Below are positions 52,903 to 61,635 of a stretch of 64,000 nucleotides of DNA, one piece after another (within the stretch, counting starts at the first letter, position 1; each line of letters opens with the position of its first letter). A program made the translations under genes and the position numbers. Under the pieces are notes generated by a model that was given only the letters and a program-made list of their open reading frames with translations, had not been told where the DNA came from and did not search any database. Location of the stretch: the NCBI GenBank assembly GCA_003220225.1, contig QHRU01000033.1:62001-126000 (forward strand), given 5' to 3'. The stretch is from Candidatus Rokuibacteriota bacterium. GTDB taxonomy: Bacteria; Methylomirabilota; Methylomirabilia; Rokubacteriales; CSP1-6.

Positions 52903-53772
52903 TCAGCCGCGCGTGGCGCGCCGGAACGCGTCCGCGAGCCGCCGCGCGATCGGGCCGGGCTTGCCGTCGCCGACGACCTGGCCGTCGATGCGAACCACCG
53001 GCGTGATCTCGTCGCTCGTCCCCGTGAGGAACGCCTCGTCGGCGCGGGCCAGCTCGGTGTCGAGCACGCCGGTCTCGACGCACGGGATGCCCTCCTGCCG
53101 GCACAGCTCGAGCGCCACCTCCCGGGTGATGCCGCTCAGGATGTAGTTGCTCTCGGGCGGCGTCCGCACCTGGCCGCCGAACACGAAGAACGGGTTGCTC
53201 GCCGTACAGTCGGTGACATGGCCGTCGCGGATGAAGATGGCCTCGGCGGCGCCCGCGCGCAGCGCGCGCCGCTTGGCCAGCACGTTCGGCTGCAGCGCGA
53301 GCGACTTCACGTTGACGTGGCCCCACCGCGAGTCGGTCACCGTGATGGCGGCGATGCCGTCGCGGAGCAGCTCGGGAGCCGGCGTGGTGGCCGGGCGCAC
53401 GTAGATCACGATGGTCGGGCGCATCCCCTCGGGCGGCGCGTGGCTCCGCGAGGCGGCGCCCCGCGTGACGAACATGATGACGGCCGCGTCGGGAAGCGCG
53501 GCGCGCTGGACGAGCTGATCGGACACCTTGCGGATCTCGTCGACGTGCCCGGGGGTGAGCCCGAGCTCGAGGAACCCGGCGCCGCCCGCGAGACGGCGCA
53601 TGTGACTGTCCATCCGGAAGAGCCGGCCGCCGTAGGCGCGGATCACCTCGTAGAGGCCGTCACCAAACTGAAAGCCGCGATCCTCGACGGACACCGCCGC
53701 CTCGGACCGTCCGACGATGCGCCCGTTGACCCAGACCTCTCGTGGCCACTCGGCCGGGTTCACTGCTGTCAC
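52903..53772 (-). CDS. class IV aminotransferase (D-amino-acid transaminase-like), 289 aa
   Basis: This fold-type IV PLP enzyme has VEDRGFQFGDGLYEVIRAYG, the catalytic Lys in WGHVNVKSLALQPNVLAKRR, EAIFIRDGHVTDCTASNPFF and SGITREVALELCRQEGIP. The spacing and NVKSLALQPNVLAK resemble D-alanine transaminase (Dat) more than IlvE. GTG 53772 overlaps the TGA of the DHDPS-family gene (GTGA), so the two are coupled and may act on one pathway, for example keto/amino acid interconversion after an aldolase step; this is inference. Confidence 0.88.
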   Translation of the reverse strand: MTAVNPAEWPREVWVNGRIVGRSEAAVSVEDRGFQFGDGLYEVIRAYGGRLFRMDSHMRRLAGGAGFLELGLTPGHVDEIRKVSDQLVQRAALPDAAVIMFVTRGAASRSHAPPEGMRPTIVIYVRPATTPAPELLRDGIAAITVTDSRWGHVNVKSLALQPNVLAKRRALRAGAAEAIFIRDGHVTDCTASNPFFVFGGQVRTPPESNYILSGITREVALELCRQEGIPCVETGVLDTELARADEAFLTGTSDEITPVVRIDGQVVGDGKPGPIARRLADAFRRATRG

Positions 53773-54707
53773 GCCGCCGCACCTCCACGCATGAGCCCCG
53801 CCGAGGCGAGAACGTCGCGGAGCGCGGCGAGGCTCTTGGGATCCTCGATGGCGAGCAGCGGCGGGCGCGGCCAGCCGCCCGGCTGCCCGAGGACCTGCAT
53901 GCACGCCTTGATCTGCGCCTGCGGCGAGCCATAGACGCCGCTCCAGTCGGGGTTGATGAGTTGGCTCATCAGCGCCACGTACCGGTCGGCAGCCGCGCGC
54001 GCCGCCGCGAAGTCCCCGCGCCAGAACGCCTCGTAGAAGGCCACGGCGAAGGCCGCGCCGAGGCCACCGCCGTCGATGTTGCCGTCGCCGCCGATCCCGC
54101 GTAGCACGGCGAGACCGAGGGGGTTGATGAAGCCGCCGAAGACGCGGACCCTGTCGACGACCCGCTCGAGCGTCGCCAGCGCCTGCACGCGGTTGGCCGT
54201 GCTGTCCTTGATGGCGACGACGTGGTCGATCTTCGTCAGCTCCAGCGCCGTGTCCGCGGTGATCTCCACGACCACGCCGCGCGCCCAGTTGTAGACCATG
54301 AGCGGCAGGTCGACGCGGTCGGAGATGGTCTGGTAGAAGGCGACGATCTCGCGCGCCGTGGGCGCCGCGTAGGGCGGCGGCGTGGACAGGATTCCGTCGG
54401 CGCCGATCTCCTTTGCGTGGCGCCCGAGCTCCGCGCTGTGCGCGGCGGTGTAGGTCGTGCAGCCGATCACGACGGTGGTCTTGCCGGACAGCTCCTCGAC
54501 GGCGATCTCCGCCACCCGCCGGCGCTCGGCGTCCGACTGCGAGAACCACTCCCCGGTCGTCCCGTTGACGAGGAGGCCGTGCACGCCCTGGCCGTGATAG
54601 AGCTGCAGCTCTTCGCGCCAGAGCTTCTCGTCGAGCGTGCCCTCGCGCGTGAACGGCGTGGGAGCGGCGACCCAGTAGCCCCGCCAGTTGACGTCGTCGC
54701 GGTTCAT
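53769..54707 (-). CDS. dihydrodipicolinate synthase/N-acetylneuraminate lyase family protein, 312 aa
   Basis: A (β/α)8 class I lyase: APTPFTREGTLDEKLWREEL, HGLLVNGTTGEWFSQSDAER, the Tyr in LPLMVYNWARGVVVEI and the Schiff-base Lys in VVAIKDSTANRVQALA. True DapA is not implied, since the gene is outside a lysine context and pairs with an aminotransferase. Substrate unknown. Confidence 0.88.
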   Translation of the reverse strand: MNRDDVNWRGYWVAAPTPFTREGTLDEKLWREELQLYHGQGVHGLLVNGTTGEWFSQSDAERRRVAEIAVEELSGKTTVVIGCTTYTAAHSAELGRHAKEIGADGILSTPPPYAAPTAREIVAFYQTISDRVDLPLMVYNWARGVVVEITADTALELTKIDHVVAIKDSTANRVQALATLERVVDRVRVFGGFINPLGLAVLRGIGGDGNIDGGGLGAAFAVAFYEAFWRGDFAAARAAADRYVALMSQLINPDWSGVYGSPQAQIKACMQVLGQPGGWPRPPLLAIEDPKSLAALRDVLASAGLMRGGAAA

Positions 54708-54838
54708 GTCGTGTCTCCTCTCGGTCCGTCAGGCGCGGCCCCGACCGTAACACACGTGCGCCAGCAATTCACCCTCGAGAGTGGGGTATAGTCGCGCGAG
54801 AGAGGCGCCATGGTCAGTCACCACGTGAAGGTCGTCGT

Positions 54839-55609
54839 CTGATCCGCCGCGAGGACGTCGGCGCGGTCGCCGTCCTCACGCTCGACAACCCGCCGCTCAA
54901 CGTCCTCAGCCAGGCGATGTACCAGCGCCTCGAGACGCTCGTCGACGAGCTCTCCGAGTCCGGGACGATCCGCGCCGTCGTGCTGACCGGCGCGGGCGAG
55001 CGGGCGTTCTCCGCGGGCGCCGACGTCAAGGAGTTCCCTGGCGCGTCGGATCCCGAGCGCTGGCGCCGCCAGATCCGCTACATCATCGGCGTGTCCGAGA
55101 AGCTCGCCGCGCTGCCGCAGCCCGTGGTGGCAGCGGTCAACGGCGTGGCGTACGGCGGCGGGCTCGAGCTGACGCTGTTCTGCGATCTGCGTCTGGCCGG
55201 CGCGCGCGCCCGCTTCGCGCTGTCCGAGGTGAAGCTCGGCCTGTTTCCCGGCACGGGCGGCGTGCAGCGCCTGCCCGGACTGATCGGCATCGCGCGCGCC
55301 AAGGAGTTGCTGCTGCGCGGCGAGCCCATCGACGCCGCCGAGGCCGAGCGGATCGGCCTCGTCAATCGCATACTCCCCGCCGACCGGCTGGCCGCGGAGA
55401 GCCTGGCCCTCGCTCAGTCGCTCGCCGAGCGTCCGGCGCGCGCTGTGCGGACCATCAAGCGCCTGGTGGACGGCGCCGCCGGCCTCAGCGCGGCCGAGCA
55501 GCGCGACCGCGAGATCGACGCCAACGTCGAGATCATCCAGACGGCGGACGCGCGCGAGGGCTTCGCCGCGTTCCTCGAGAAGCGTCCTCCCAAGTTCCGC
55601 CACCGCTGA
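54839..55609 (+). CDS. enoyl-CoA hydratase/isomerase (crotonase), 256 aa, probable CTG start
   Basis: The crotonase core is complete: GAVAVLTLDNPPLNVLSQAM, GAGERAFSAGADVKEFPGA (oxyanion), VNGVAYGGGLELTLFCDLRL, FALSEVKLGLFPGTGGVQRL and ERIGLVNRILPADRL. The first ATG in frame (54917) would delete the first β-strands. CTG 54839, with AAGG seven bases upstream, gives 256 residues, the family norm. An out-of-frame ATG at 54810 leads to MVSHHVKVVV and TGA at 54840; a frameshift or assembly error there is the alternative. Confidence 0.9.
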   Translation: MIRREDVGAVAVLTLDNPPLNVLSQAMYQRLETLVDELSESGTIRAVVLTGAGERAFSAGADVKEFPGASDPERWRRQIRYIIGVSEKLAALPQPVVAAVNGVAYGGGLELTLFCDLRLAGARARFALSEVKLGLFPGTGGVQRLPGLIGIARAKELLLRGEPIDAAEAERIGLVNRILPADRLAAESLALAQSLAERPARAVRTIKRLVDGAAGLSAAEQRDREIDANVEIIQTADAREGFAAFLEKRPPKFRHR

Positions 55610-56095
55610 GCGCAACATCGCCTGGGCGTGGCTCGAGACGCTGCCGATCAGGGGGCACCCATGGCTTGCCCCAATTCCCCATCCCGCGGGCGCACTCATC
55701 GCTCCGGGAAACGATCGCCACGGCTTGGTCTCGCACACCGCAGGCTTCTGCTCGGGATGATCACCCGCCCACCCGTAGATGTGACACCATTCGTGATCCA
55801 TCGTGTCCTCGGAGGCTCCCACGCTCGCGATGATCATGCTGTGGAAGCCGGAGCAAGCCCGGATTCCCCCCACACCATATAAACCCGACAGGCTCCGGCA
55901 TACGGTCTCCGTCATACGCGGATCGCGATACCAGGACACGAGGACGGGGCTGGCGTCTGGGCGATGCACCTCCACACCCACGTAGTCCCGACCCTCAAAC
56001 AGCCTCATCGATCGATGGAGCTCCGTCAGTGACAGAGCCTCGGCTGGTGAAAGCCACAGACTCCCGAGCGCCGCTAGAATCCACGGGGTCTTCAT
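55610..56095 (-). CDS. secreted protein with HExxH-like motif, 3' end unresolved
   Basis: A signal peptide (MKTPWILAALGSLWLSPAEA) is followed by about 110 residues with several Cys and the segment TMDHEWCHIYGWAGDH. The HEWCH element has the HExxH pattern of zinc metalloproteases. Its ATG overlaps the stop of the CoA-transferase gene (ATGA). The frame does not stop here: it stays open to 54818, antisense to the whole crotonase gene, which is not credible, so the true end is probably lost or frameshifted near 55.6 kb. Function unknown. Confidence 0.5.
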
Positions 56096-57618
56096 GAGGT
56101 GCCGAGGCCCGGCACCGGCGCGATGCCCATCCTCGCCTCGCGGAAGATGCGCGCGTCCATGGGCTTGGGCGGCGTCGGGATCAGCGGCGCGAAGCCCATG
56201 TGGCCGAGCAGGTCACGCTCGATGTCCACGCCCGGCGCGACCTCGCGCAGCTCGAGCCCCTGCGGCGTCAGCGCGAACACCGCCCGCTCGGTGATGTAGA
56301 GCACGGGCGCGCCACGCGCGGCCGCCGCCGCGCCGTTGAAGCTGATCTGTTCCACGCGCTCGACGAATTTCCGGATCGAGCCGTCCTTGCCGCCCGTGAA
56401 CGTGCCGAGGAAGCAGACGGCCTTGGCGTTCTGCGTGATGTCGATGAACCCGCCCGAGCCCTCGACGCGCCCGGCGAAGCGCGTGACGTTGACGTGGCCG
56501 CGCGCGTCAACCTGGGCGAACGACACGCAGGCCATGTCGAGGCCGCCGCCGTCGTAGAAGTCGAACTGGTAGGGCTGATCGACGATCGCGTCTGGGTTGT
56601 AGGCGGCGCCGAAGTTCAGCTCGGAGGCGGGCACGCCGCCGATGGCCCCGGCCTCGATGGTCAGGGTGAAGGCGTCGCTGATGCCCTCCTCGGCCGCCAC
56701 GCGCGCCACGCCCTCGGCCATGCCCACGCCGAGGTTGATCACCATGCCCGCGCGCAGGGTCATGGCCGCGCGCCGCGCGATGACCTTGCGCTCGCCCATC
56801 GGCAGCGGGGGCACGTCGGCCAGTGGCACCCGGCGCTCGCCGCTGAAGGCGGGCGAGTAGCGCACCATCCACGTCTGCCACGCCTCCGGCTCCACGACGA
56901 CCACATCGACGAGGATGCCCGGCACCTTCACGTGCTGCGCGTGCAGGCGCCCGTGGGCCACCATCCGCTCGACCTGGGCGATCACCAGCCCGCCCGCGTT
57001 GTAGGCGGCCTGCGCGACGGAGAGGTGCTCGAGCAGCGCGCACTCGTGCTCGAGCGTGATGTTGCCGCGCGCGTCGGCCGTCGTGCCGCGCAGCAGGGCG
57101 ACGTCTGGCTTGAACGCCTTGTAGAAGAGCCACTCGCGGCCGGCGAGCTGGACGAGCTCGACGAGCGCCTCCTGCGTCCGGGCGTTCATGCGGCCGCCGT
57201 CCTGCCGCGGGTCCATGTAGGTCTCGAGGCCCACGTGGCTGATGACGCCGGGCTTGCCGGCGGCGATCTCGCGGTAGAGTTGGCAGAGCACGCCCTGGGG
57301 AAAGTTGTACGCCTCCACGCGATCGTCGGCGATGAGCTTGATCAGCGAAGGCATGAGCCCCCAGTTTCCGCCGATCACCCGACGCAGCAGGCCCTCGTGC
57401 GCGAGGTGGTTGATGCCGCGCGCGGCACGGTCACCGACGCCCGTGGTGTGGACGACCGTGAGGTCGCGCGGCTCGCCGCTCGCCTCGAAGCGGCGCTCGA
57501 GCGCGGCGAGGACGGCCTCGGCCACGCCGAAGCCCGAGCTGCCCTCGACGATCACCGTGTGTCCGCTCTGGATCAGCCCCGCCGCCGCATCGGCGTCGAG
57601 GACCCGCGGGGTTCGCAT
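56092..57618 (-). CDS. acyl CoA:acetate/3-ketoacid CoA-transferase (fused alpha-beta), 508 aa
   Basis: A single-chain family I CoA-transferase (YdiF/propionate CoA-transferase type). The α half has VIVEGSSGFGVAEAVLAALE and TTADARGNITLEHECALLEH. The β half has LGVGMAEGVARVAAEEGISD and the catalytic Glu in FTLTIEAGAIGGVPASE. It moves CoA from acyl-CoA to an acid, activating imported carboxylates. It follows the acyl-CoA dehydrogenase gene by 9 nt. Confidence 0.93.
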   Translation of the reverse strand: MRTPRVLDADAAAGLIQSGHTVIVEGSSGFGVAEAVLAALERRFEASGEPRDLTVVHTTGVGDRAARGINHLAHEGLLRRVIGGNWGLMPSLIKLIADDRVEAYNFPQGVLCQLYREIAAGKPGVISHVGLETYMDPRQDGGRMNARTQEALVELVQLAGREWLFYKAFKPDVALLRGTTADARGNITLEHECALLEHLSVAQAAYNAGGLVIAQVERMVAHGRLHAQHVKVPGILVDVVVVEPEAWQTWMVRYSPAFSGERRVPLADVPPLPMGERKVIARRAAMTLRAGMVINLGVGMAEGVARVAAEEGISDAFTLTIEAGAIGGVPASELNFGAAYNPDAIVDQPYQFDFYDGGGLDMACVSFAQVDARGHVNVTRFAGRVEGSGGFIDITQNAKAVCFLGTFTGGKDGSIRKFVERVEQISFNGAAAAARGAPVLYITERAVFALTPQGLELREVAPGVDIERDLLGHMGFAPLIPTPPKPMDARIFREARMGIAPVPGLGTS

Positions 57619-57627
57619 GGCCCCGCG

Positions 57628-58770
57628 CTACCCCGCGCTCGCGATCTGGCGCGCGATGATCAGCCGCTGGATCTGGTTGGTGCCCTCGTAGATCTGCGTG
57701 AGCTTGGCGTCGCGGTACATCCGCTCCACCGGGTAGTCCTTGGTGTAGCCGGCGCCGCCGTGGATCTGCACGGCGTTGCTGATGTTGCGCACGGCCATGT
57801 CGGAGGCGAAGAGCTTGGCGGCGGCGGCCTCGGCCAGGTACGGCCTGCCCGCGTCGCGCAGCTTCGACGCCTGCCAGAGCAGGCCCTGCGCCGCCTGGAT
57901 GTCCACCCACATGTCGGCCAGCATGAACTGGACGGCCTGGAAGTCGTAGATCGCCTGGCCGAAGGCCTTGCGCTGGCGGGCGTAGCGCAGCGCCTCTTCG
58001 TACGCGCCCTGGGTGAGGCCGGTCGCCATCGAGGCCATGCAGATCCGCGCGAAGTTGAAGCCGTTGAGCGCCACGCGCAGTCCCTCACCCTCCGGCCCCA
58101 CGCGGTTGGCGACGGGCACCCGAACGTTTTCGAGAAATACTTCGCCCGTCGCTAATCCCCTGATTCCCATCAACCGCTCCTTGCGGCCGAAGGAAAATCC
58201 CGGCGTGCCGCGCTCGATGATGAAGAGGCTCATGCCCCGCTTGCCCTTCGTGCGGTCGGTGACGGCGAGGATCACGAGCAGGTCGATGACCTTGCCCAGC
58301 GTAACGAACGCCTTGGCGCCGTTGATCACGTAGTGGTCGCCGCCGCGGACCGCCGTCGTGGTGATGGCCGCCACGTCGCTGCCCGTGTGTGACTCGGTGA
58401 CGGCCAGGCAGCTGATCAGCTCGCCGCTGGCAACGCGGCGCGCCAGCGGCCGCTGCGCCTCGTTGCCGAGCGCCCAGAAGAAGTCGGCCTGCTCGATGGC
58501 GACCGCGTACATGTTGGCCAGCGCGGCCGACACGCGGCCCAGTTCCTGGTGGACGAGCGACGCGCTGTACGTGTCGGCGCCGCTGCCGCCGGCCTCGGGG
58601 GGAAGCAGGAGACCGAACCAGCCGAGGTCGGCCATCTTCTGATAGAGATCTCGCGGGAACTCGTCGGTCTCGTCGATCTCGGCCGCGCGCGGGCGCACGT
58701 CCTTCTCGGCGAACTCGCGCACGGCCTGCCGGATCATCCGCTGCTCGTCGGTCAAGAACGAGTCGTGCAT
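57628..58770 (-). CDS. acyl-CoA dehydrogenase, 380 aa
   Basis: An FAD enzyme oxidising acyl-CoA at the α,β position. Seen are MHDSFLTDEQRMIRQAVREF, LAVTESHTGSDVAAITTTAV, VFLENVRVPVANRVGPEGEG and the C-terminal VERMYRDAKLTQIYEGTNQI, where the Glu of YEGTNQ is the catalytic base. Substrate chain length is not predictable. It lies between the TRAP transporter and CoA-transferase genes in one operon. Confidence 0.96.
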   Translation of the reverse strand: MHDSFLTDEQRMIRQAVREFAEKDVRPRAAEIDETDEFPRDLYQKMADLGWFGLLLPPEAGGSGADTYSASLVHQELGRVSAALANMYAVAIEQADFFWALGNEAQRPLARRVASGELISCLAVTESHTGSDVAAITTTAVRGGDHYVINGAKAFVTLGKVIDLLVILAVTDRTKGKRGMSLFIIERGTPGFSFGRKERLMGIRGLATGEVFLENVRVPVANRVGPEGEGLRVALNGFNFARICMASMATGLTQGAYEEALRYARQRKAFGQAIYDFQAVQFMLADMWVDIQAAQGLLWQASKLRDAGRPYLAEAAAAKLFASDMAVRNISNAVQIHGGAGYTKDYPVERMYRDAKLTQIYEGTNQIQRLIIARQIASAG

Positions 58771-58795
58771 CGCATTCCTCCCGAGACGGCGTCCC

Positions 58796-60079
58796 TCACG
58801 GAATGAACAGCCGTGGCAGCCAGGTGGTGAGCGGCGGGATGAAGGTGATCAGGGCCTGCGCGATGATCATGACGAAGATCGAAGGCAGCAGCGCCGGGGT
58901 GACCTCGCGGATCGACATCTTGGCGATGCTGCACGCCACGAACAGGGTCGCCCCGTAGGGCGGCGTCACGAGCCCGATCGACAGGTTGACCGAGACCACC
59001 ACGCCGAAGTGGAGCAGGTCGATCCCGAAGCTCTGGGCGACGGGATACAGGATCGGCATCAGGATGATGATGACCGCGATCGACTCCATGAACATCCCGA
59101 GCAGGAGCAGGAGCGCGTTCACGAGGATCATGAACACGATCCAGTTCGCCGAGTGGTCCTGCAGGAACCGCGCGACGACGGTGGGGATCTGGAGGTTGGC
59201 CACCAGCCAGCCGAACAGCCCAGCCGTGCCGATGATGATCAGGATGATGGCGGAGCGGCACGCCGCCTCCACGAGCATTCGAGGGATCTGGCTCAGCCGC
59301 AGCTCGCGGTACACCCACAGGCCGATCACGAAGCCGTAGACGACGCCCATCACGGCCGACTCGGTGGCCGTGAAGACGCCGGTGAGGATGCCGCCCAGGA
59401 CGAGGATGGCCATGCCGAGGCCGGGGATCGCCTGCCAGAAGGTCGTCCACACCCGGCTCCACGAGAACGTCTCCGTCGCCTCGTAGGCGGCGCCGCCACG
59501 GCGCGCGTGCACGTAGCACACGATCATGAGGAAGCCGCCGATGATGATGCCTGGGATGATGCCGCCGATGAAGAGCTGGCCGATCGAGGTGTTGGTGACA
59601 CTGCCCAGCACGACCATGATGATGCTCGGCGGGATGATGGGCCCGAGCGCGCCAGCCGCGGCCTGGATCGCGGTCACGAAGCGCCGCTCGTAGCCGCGCT
59701 TCATCATGGCCGGGATCATCACCGAGCCCACGGCAGCCGTGTCGGCGGTGCCCGAACCCGACACGCCGGAGATCAGCATGGTCGCACCGACCGCGATCAT
59801 GGCGAGGCTCGCGCGGAACTGGCCGAGCAGCGCTCCGGCGAAGCTGATGATCCGCCGCGCCATGCCGCCCTCGTCCATGATGCTGCCCGCCAGCATGAAG
59901 AGCAGGACGGCCATGATCGGGAACGAGTCGAGCGAGGTGAACACGCGCTGCGGAACCACGATGAGCGGGACGCTGCCGCCGAAGAGCAGCGCGAACGTGG
60001 TCGCGAGCCCCAACCCGAACGCGATCGGCACGCCCAGCGCGAAGAGCACGGGCAGCCCGAACAGGAGGACCGCGGTCAC
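58796..60079 (-). CDS. TRAP transporter large permease (DctM), 427 aa
   Basis: The 12-TM large subunit of a tripartite ATP-independent periplasmic transporter: TSLDSFPIMAVLLFMLAGSI, GSGTADTAAVGSVMIPAMMK, AAGALGPIIPPSIIMVVLGS and LVTPPYGATLFVACSIAKMS. GTG 60079 overlaps the DctQ stop. With DctP and DctQ it imports an organic acid using a Na+ gradient. Confidence 0.96.
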   Translation of the reverse strand: MTAVLLFGLPVLFALGVPIAFGLGLATTFALLFGGSVPLIVVPQRVFTSLDSFPIMAVLLFMLAGSIMDEGGMARRIISFAGALLGQFRASLAMIAVGATMLISGVSGSGTADTAAVGSVMIPAMMKRGYERRFVTAIQAAAGALGPIIPPSIIMVVLGSVTNTSIGQLFIGGIIPGIIIGGFLMIVCYVHARRGGAAYEATETFSWSRVWTTFWQAIPGLGMAILVLGGILTGVFTATESAVMGVVYGFVIGLWVYRELRLSQIPRMLVEAACRSAIILIIIGTAGLFGWLVANLQIPTVVARFLQDHSANWIVFMILVNALLLLLGMFMESIAVIIILMPILYPVAQSFGIDLLHFGVVVSVNLSIGLVTPPYGATLFVACSIAKMSIREVTPALLPSIFVMIIAQALITFIPPLTTWLPRLFIP

Positions 60080-60552
60080 GCCGGGCTCCGCAGCGCGCGC
60101 AGCGACTCGCCGAGCTTCAGCACGCTCTCGAGCAGCATCAGCGCGGCCCCGACGGGCAGGGCCAGGTACGCGTACCACATGTTGATTTCCATGGCCGGCG
60201 AGGTCTGCACGGAGGCCACGTCGAGGATCTTGATGCCCTGCACGAGGAGCAGCAGCAGGAACCCCGAGACCATCAGGTGCACGAGCACCTCGAGGGCGGC
60301 GCGGCCGCGCGGAGGGACGGCGTAGAGCAGGTAATCGACGCCGAGGTGCATGCTCTGCTGGATGCAGAGCGCGGAGGCGAGCAGCGCGATCCACACCTGG
60401 AGGAAGCGCGCCAGCTCCTCGGACCACGACGGCGGCGCATTGAAGAGGTAGCGGCCGATCACCTGATAGAACACGGTCGCGATGAGGACCGCGAACATCG
60501 CGATGATGACGAGCTGGATGGCGCGGCGCAGGAGTCCCAGGGCGTGACTCAT
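60076..60552 (-). CDS. TRAP transporter small permease (DctQ), 158 aa
   Basis: Four TM helices with the DctQ pattern VFYQVIGRYLFNAPPSWSEE and LARFLQVWIALLASAL, and MHLGVDYLLYAVPPRGRAAL. It lies between DctP and DctM genes. Confidence 0.94.
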   Translation of the reverse strand: MSHALGLLRRAIQLVIIAMFAVLIATVFYQVIGRYLFNAPPSWSEELARFLQVWIALLASALCIQQSMHLGVDYLLYAVPPRGRAALEVLVHLMVSGFLLLLLVQGIKILDVASVQTSPAMEINMWYAYLALPVGAALMLLESVLKLGESLRALRSPA

Positions 60553-60564
60553 GCGCCGCTCCGC

Positions 60565-61548
60565 CTACTTGCTGTCGAGGATCTTCTTCAGGCGCGCCTG
60601 GTCCTCGGGGCCACCGAACTTCGCGTACACGCTCTGCGACGCCTTGCGGAACGGCTCCGGGTCAGGCGTCGTGATCTTGACGCCCTTGGCCTTGAGCGTG
60701 GCCAGCGCCACGTCCTCGCTCCTGGCGTAGGCCTCGCGCTCGACCCTGGCCGACTCCTGCGCCGCCTGGACGACGGCCTTCTGCACGTCGGCGGGGAGGC
60801 TCTGGAAGAACTTCTCGCCCATGATCATGTCGGAGACGAGCGTGGTCCACGCGACCATCGCCCAGTTGGGCGCGACCTCGTAGAATTTCTGCGCCTCGTA
60901 GTTCGTGTTGGCGGCCTCGGCGCCGTCGATGACGCCCTGCTGGAGCGCCGTGTACACCTCGCCGTAGGCCATCGGCAGCGGGCTCGCGCCCATCGCGCGG
61001 AAGGCGTCGAGATGGACTGGGTTCTCCATGGTCCGGATCTTGAGGCCCTTGAGGTCGTCGAGCTTGGTGAGCGACTTCTTGTTGGTCATGATGTGGCGGA
61101 TGCCGGCCTCGTAGTACGAGAGCAGGCGGAAGCCCTTGCCCCGCATCTTGTCCCCCAGCTCCGCGCCCACGGGGCCGTCCATGACGCCGTACATGTGCTT
61201 GCGGTCGCGGAACAGGAACGGCAGGTCGAACACCTTCGTCTCGGGCACGAAGCCCGCCATCACCGCGTTGGACGGCACGGTGACGTGGACGGTGCCGAGC
61301 AGCAGCCCCTCGATCATGTCGCGCTCGTTGCCGAGGGTGCGGTTGGGGAAGAGCTGCACCTCGACCTTGCCCCGGGTCAGCTCCTCGACGCGCTTCTTGA
61401 AGTGCTCGAATCCGACCTGGTAGGGCTCGGTGGCGGCCGCCGAGTGGCCCGCTTTGATCACGATGTCGGCGGCGGACGCCGGCGACGCCGTGATCCATCC
61501 GCCCAGCACTCCGAGCAGTGCGCACGCTGTGAGGAGCCGTCGACTCAT
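60565..61548 (-). CDS. TRAP transporter substrate-binding protein (DctP), 327 aa
   Basis: Signal peptide MSRRLLTACALLGVLGGWIT ending SPASAAD; then VIKAGHSAAATEPYQVGFEH, FPNRTLGNERDMIEGLLLGT, LKGLKIRTMENPVHLDAFRA with the conserved Arg for the carboxylate, and AYGEVYTALQQGVIDGAEAA. The ligand should be a carboxylate; the acyl-CoA genes downstream suggest an organic or aromatic acid. Confidence 0.95.
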   Translation of the reverse strand: MSRRLLTACALLGVLGGWITASPASAADIVIKAGHSAAATEPYQVGFEHFKKRVEELTRGKVEVQLFPNRTLGNERDMIEGLLLGTVHVTVPSNAVMAGFVPETKVFDLPFLFRDRKHMYGVMDGPVGAELGDKMRGKGFRLLSYYEAGIRHIMTNKKSLTKLDDLKGLKIRTMENPVHLDAFRAMGASPLPMAYGEVYTALQQGVIDGAEAANTNYEAQKFYEVAPNWAMVAWTTLVSDMIMGEKFFQSLPADVQKAVVQAAQESARVEREAYARSEDVALATLKAKGVKITTPDPEPFRKASQSVYAKFGGPEDQARLKKILDSK

Positions 61549-61588
61549 GACACCCTCCGTGGCGAACGTCCTTCGATCGTGGGCGGCT

Positions 61589-61617
61589 ACCTTATGGCGC
61601 CCGCCTCACCGAGTCAA
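61589..61617 (-). promoter_or_regulatory. sigma-70 promoter of the dctP operon
   Basis: On the minus strand TTGACT (61612-61617), 17 bp, TAAGGT (61589-61594), about 40 bp before the dctP ATG. Good -35 and spacing. Confidence 0.65.
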
Positions 61618-61635
61618 GCGACGGCGCGCCCGGGC

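Noticed and set aside
54840-54842. UGA in the crotonase leader as a possible Sec codon
   Set aside because: The downstream crotonase frame is different from the ATG frame, so read-through would not produce the enzyme.
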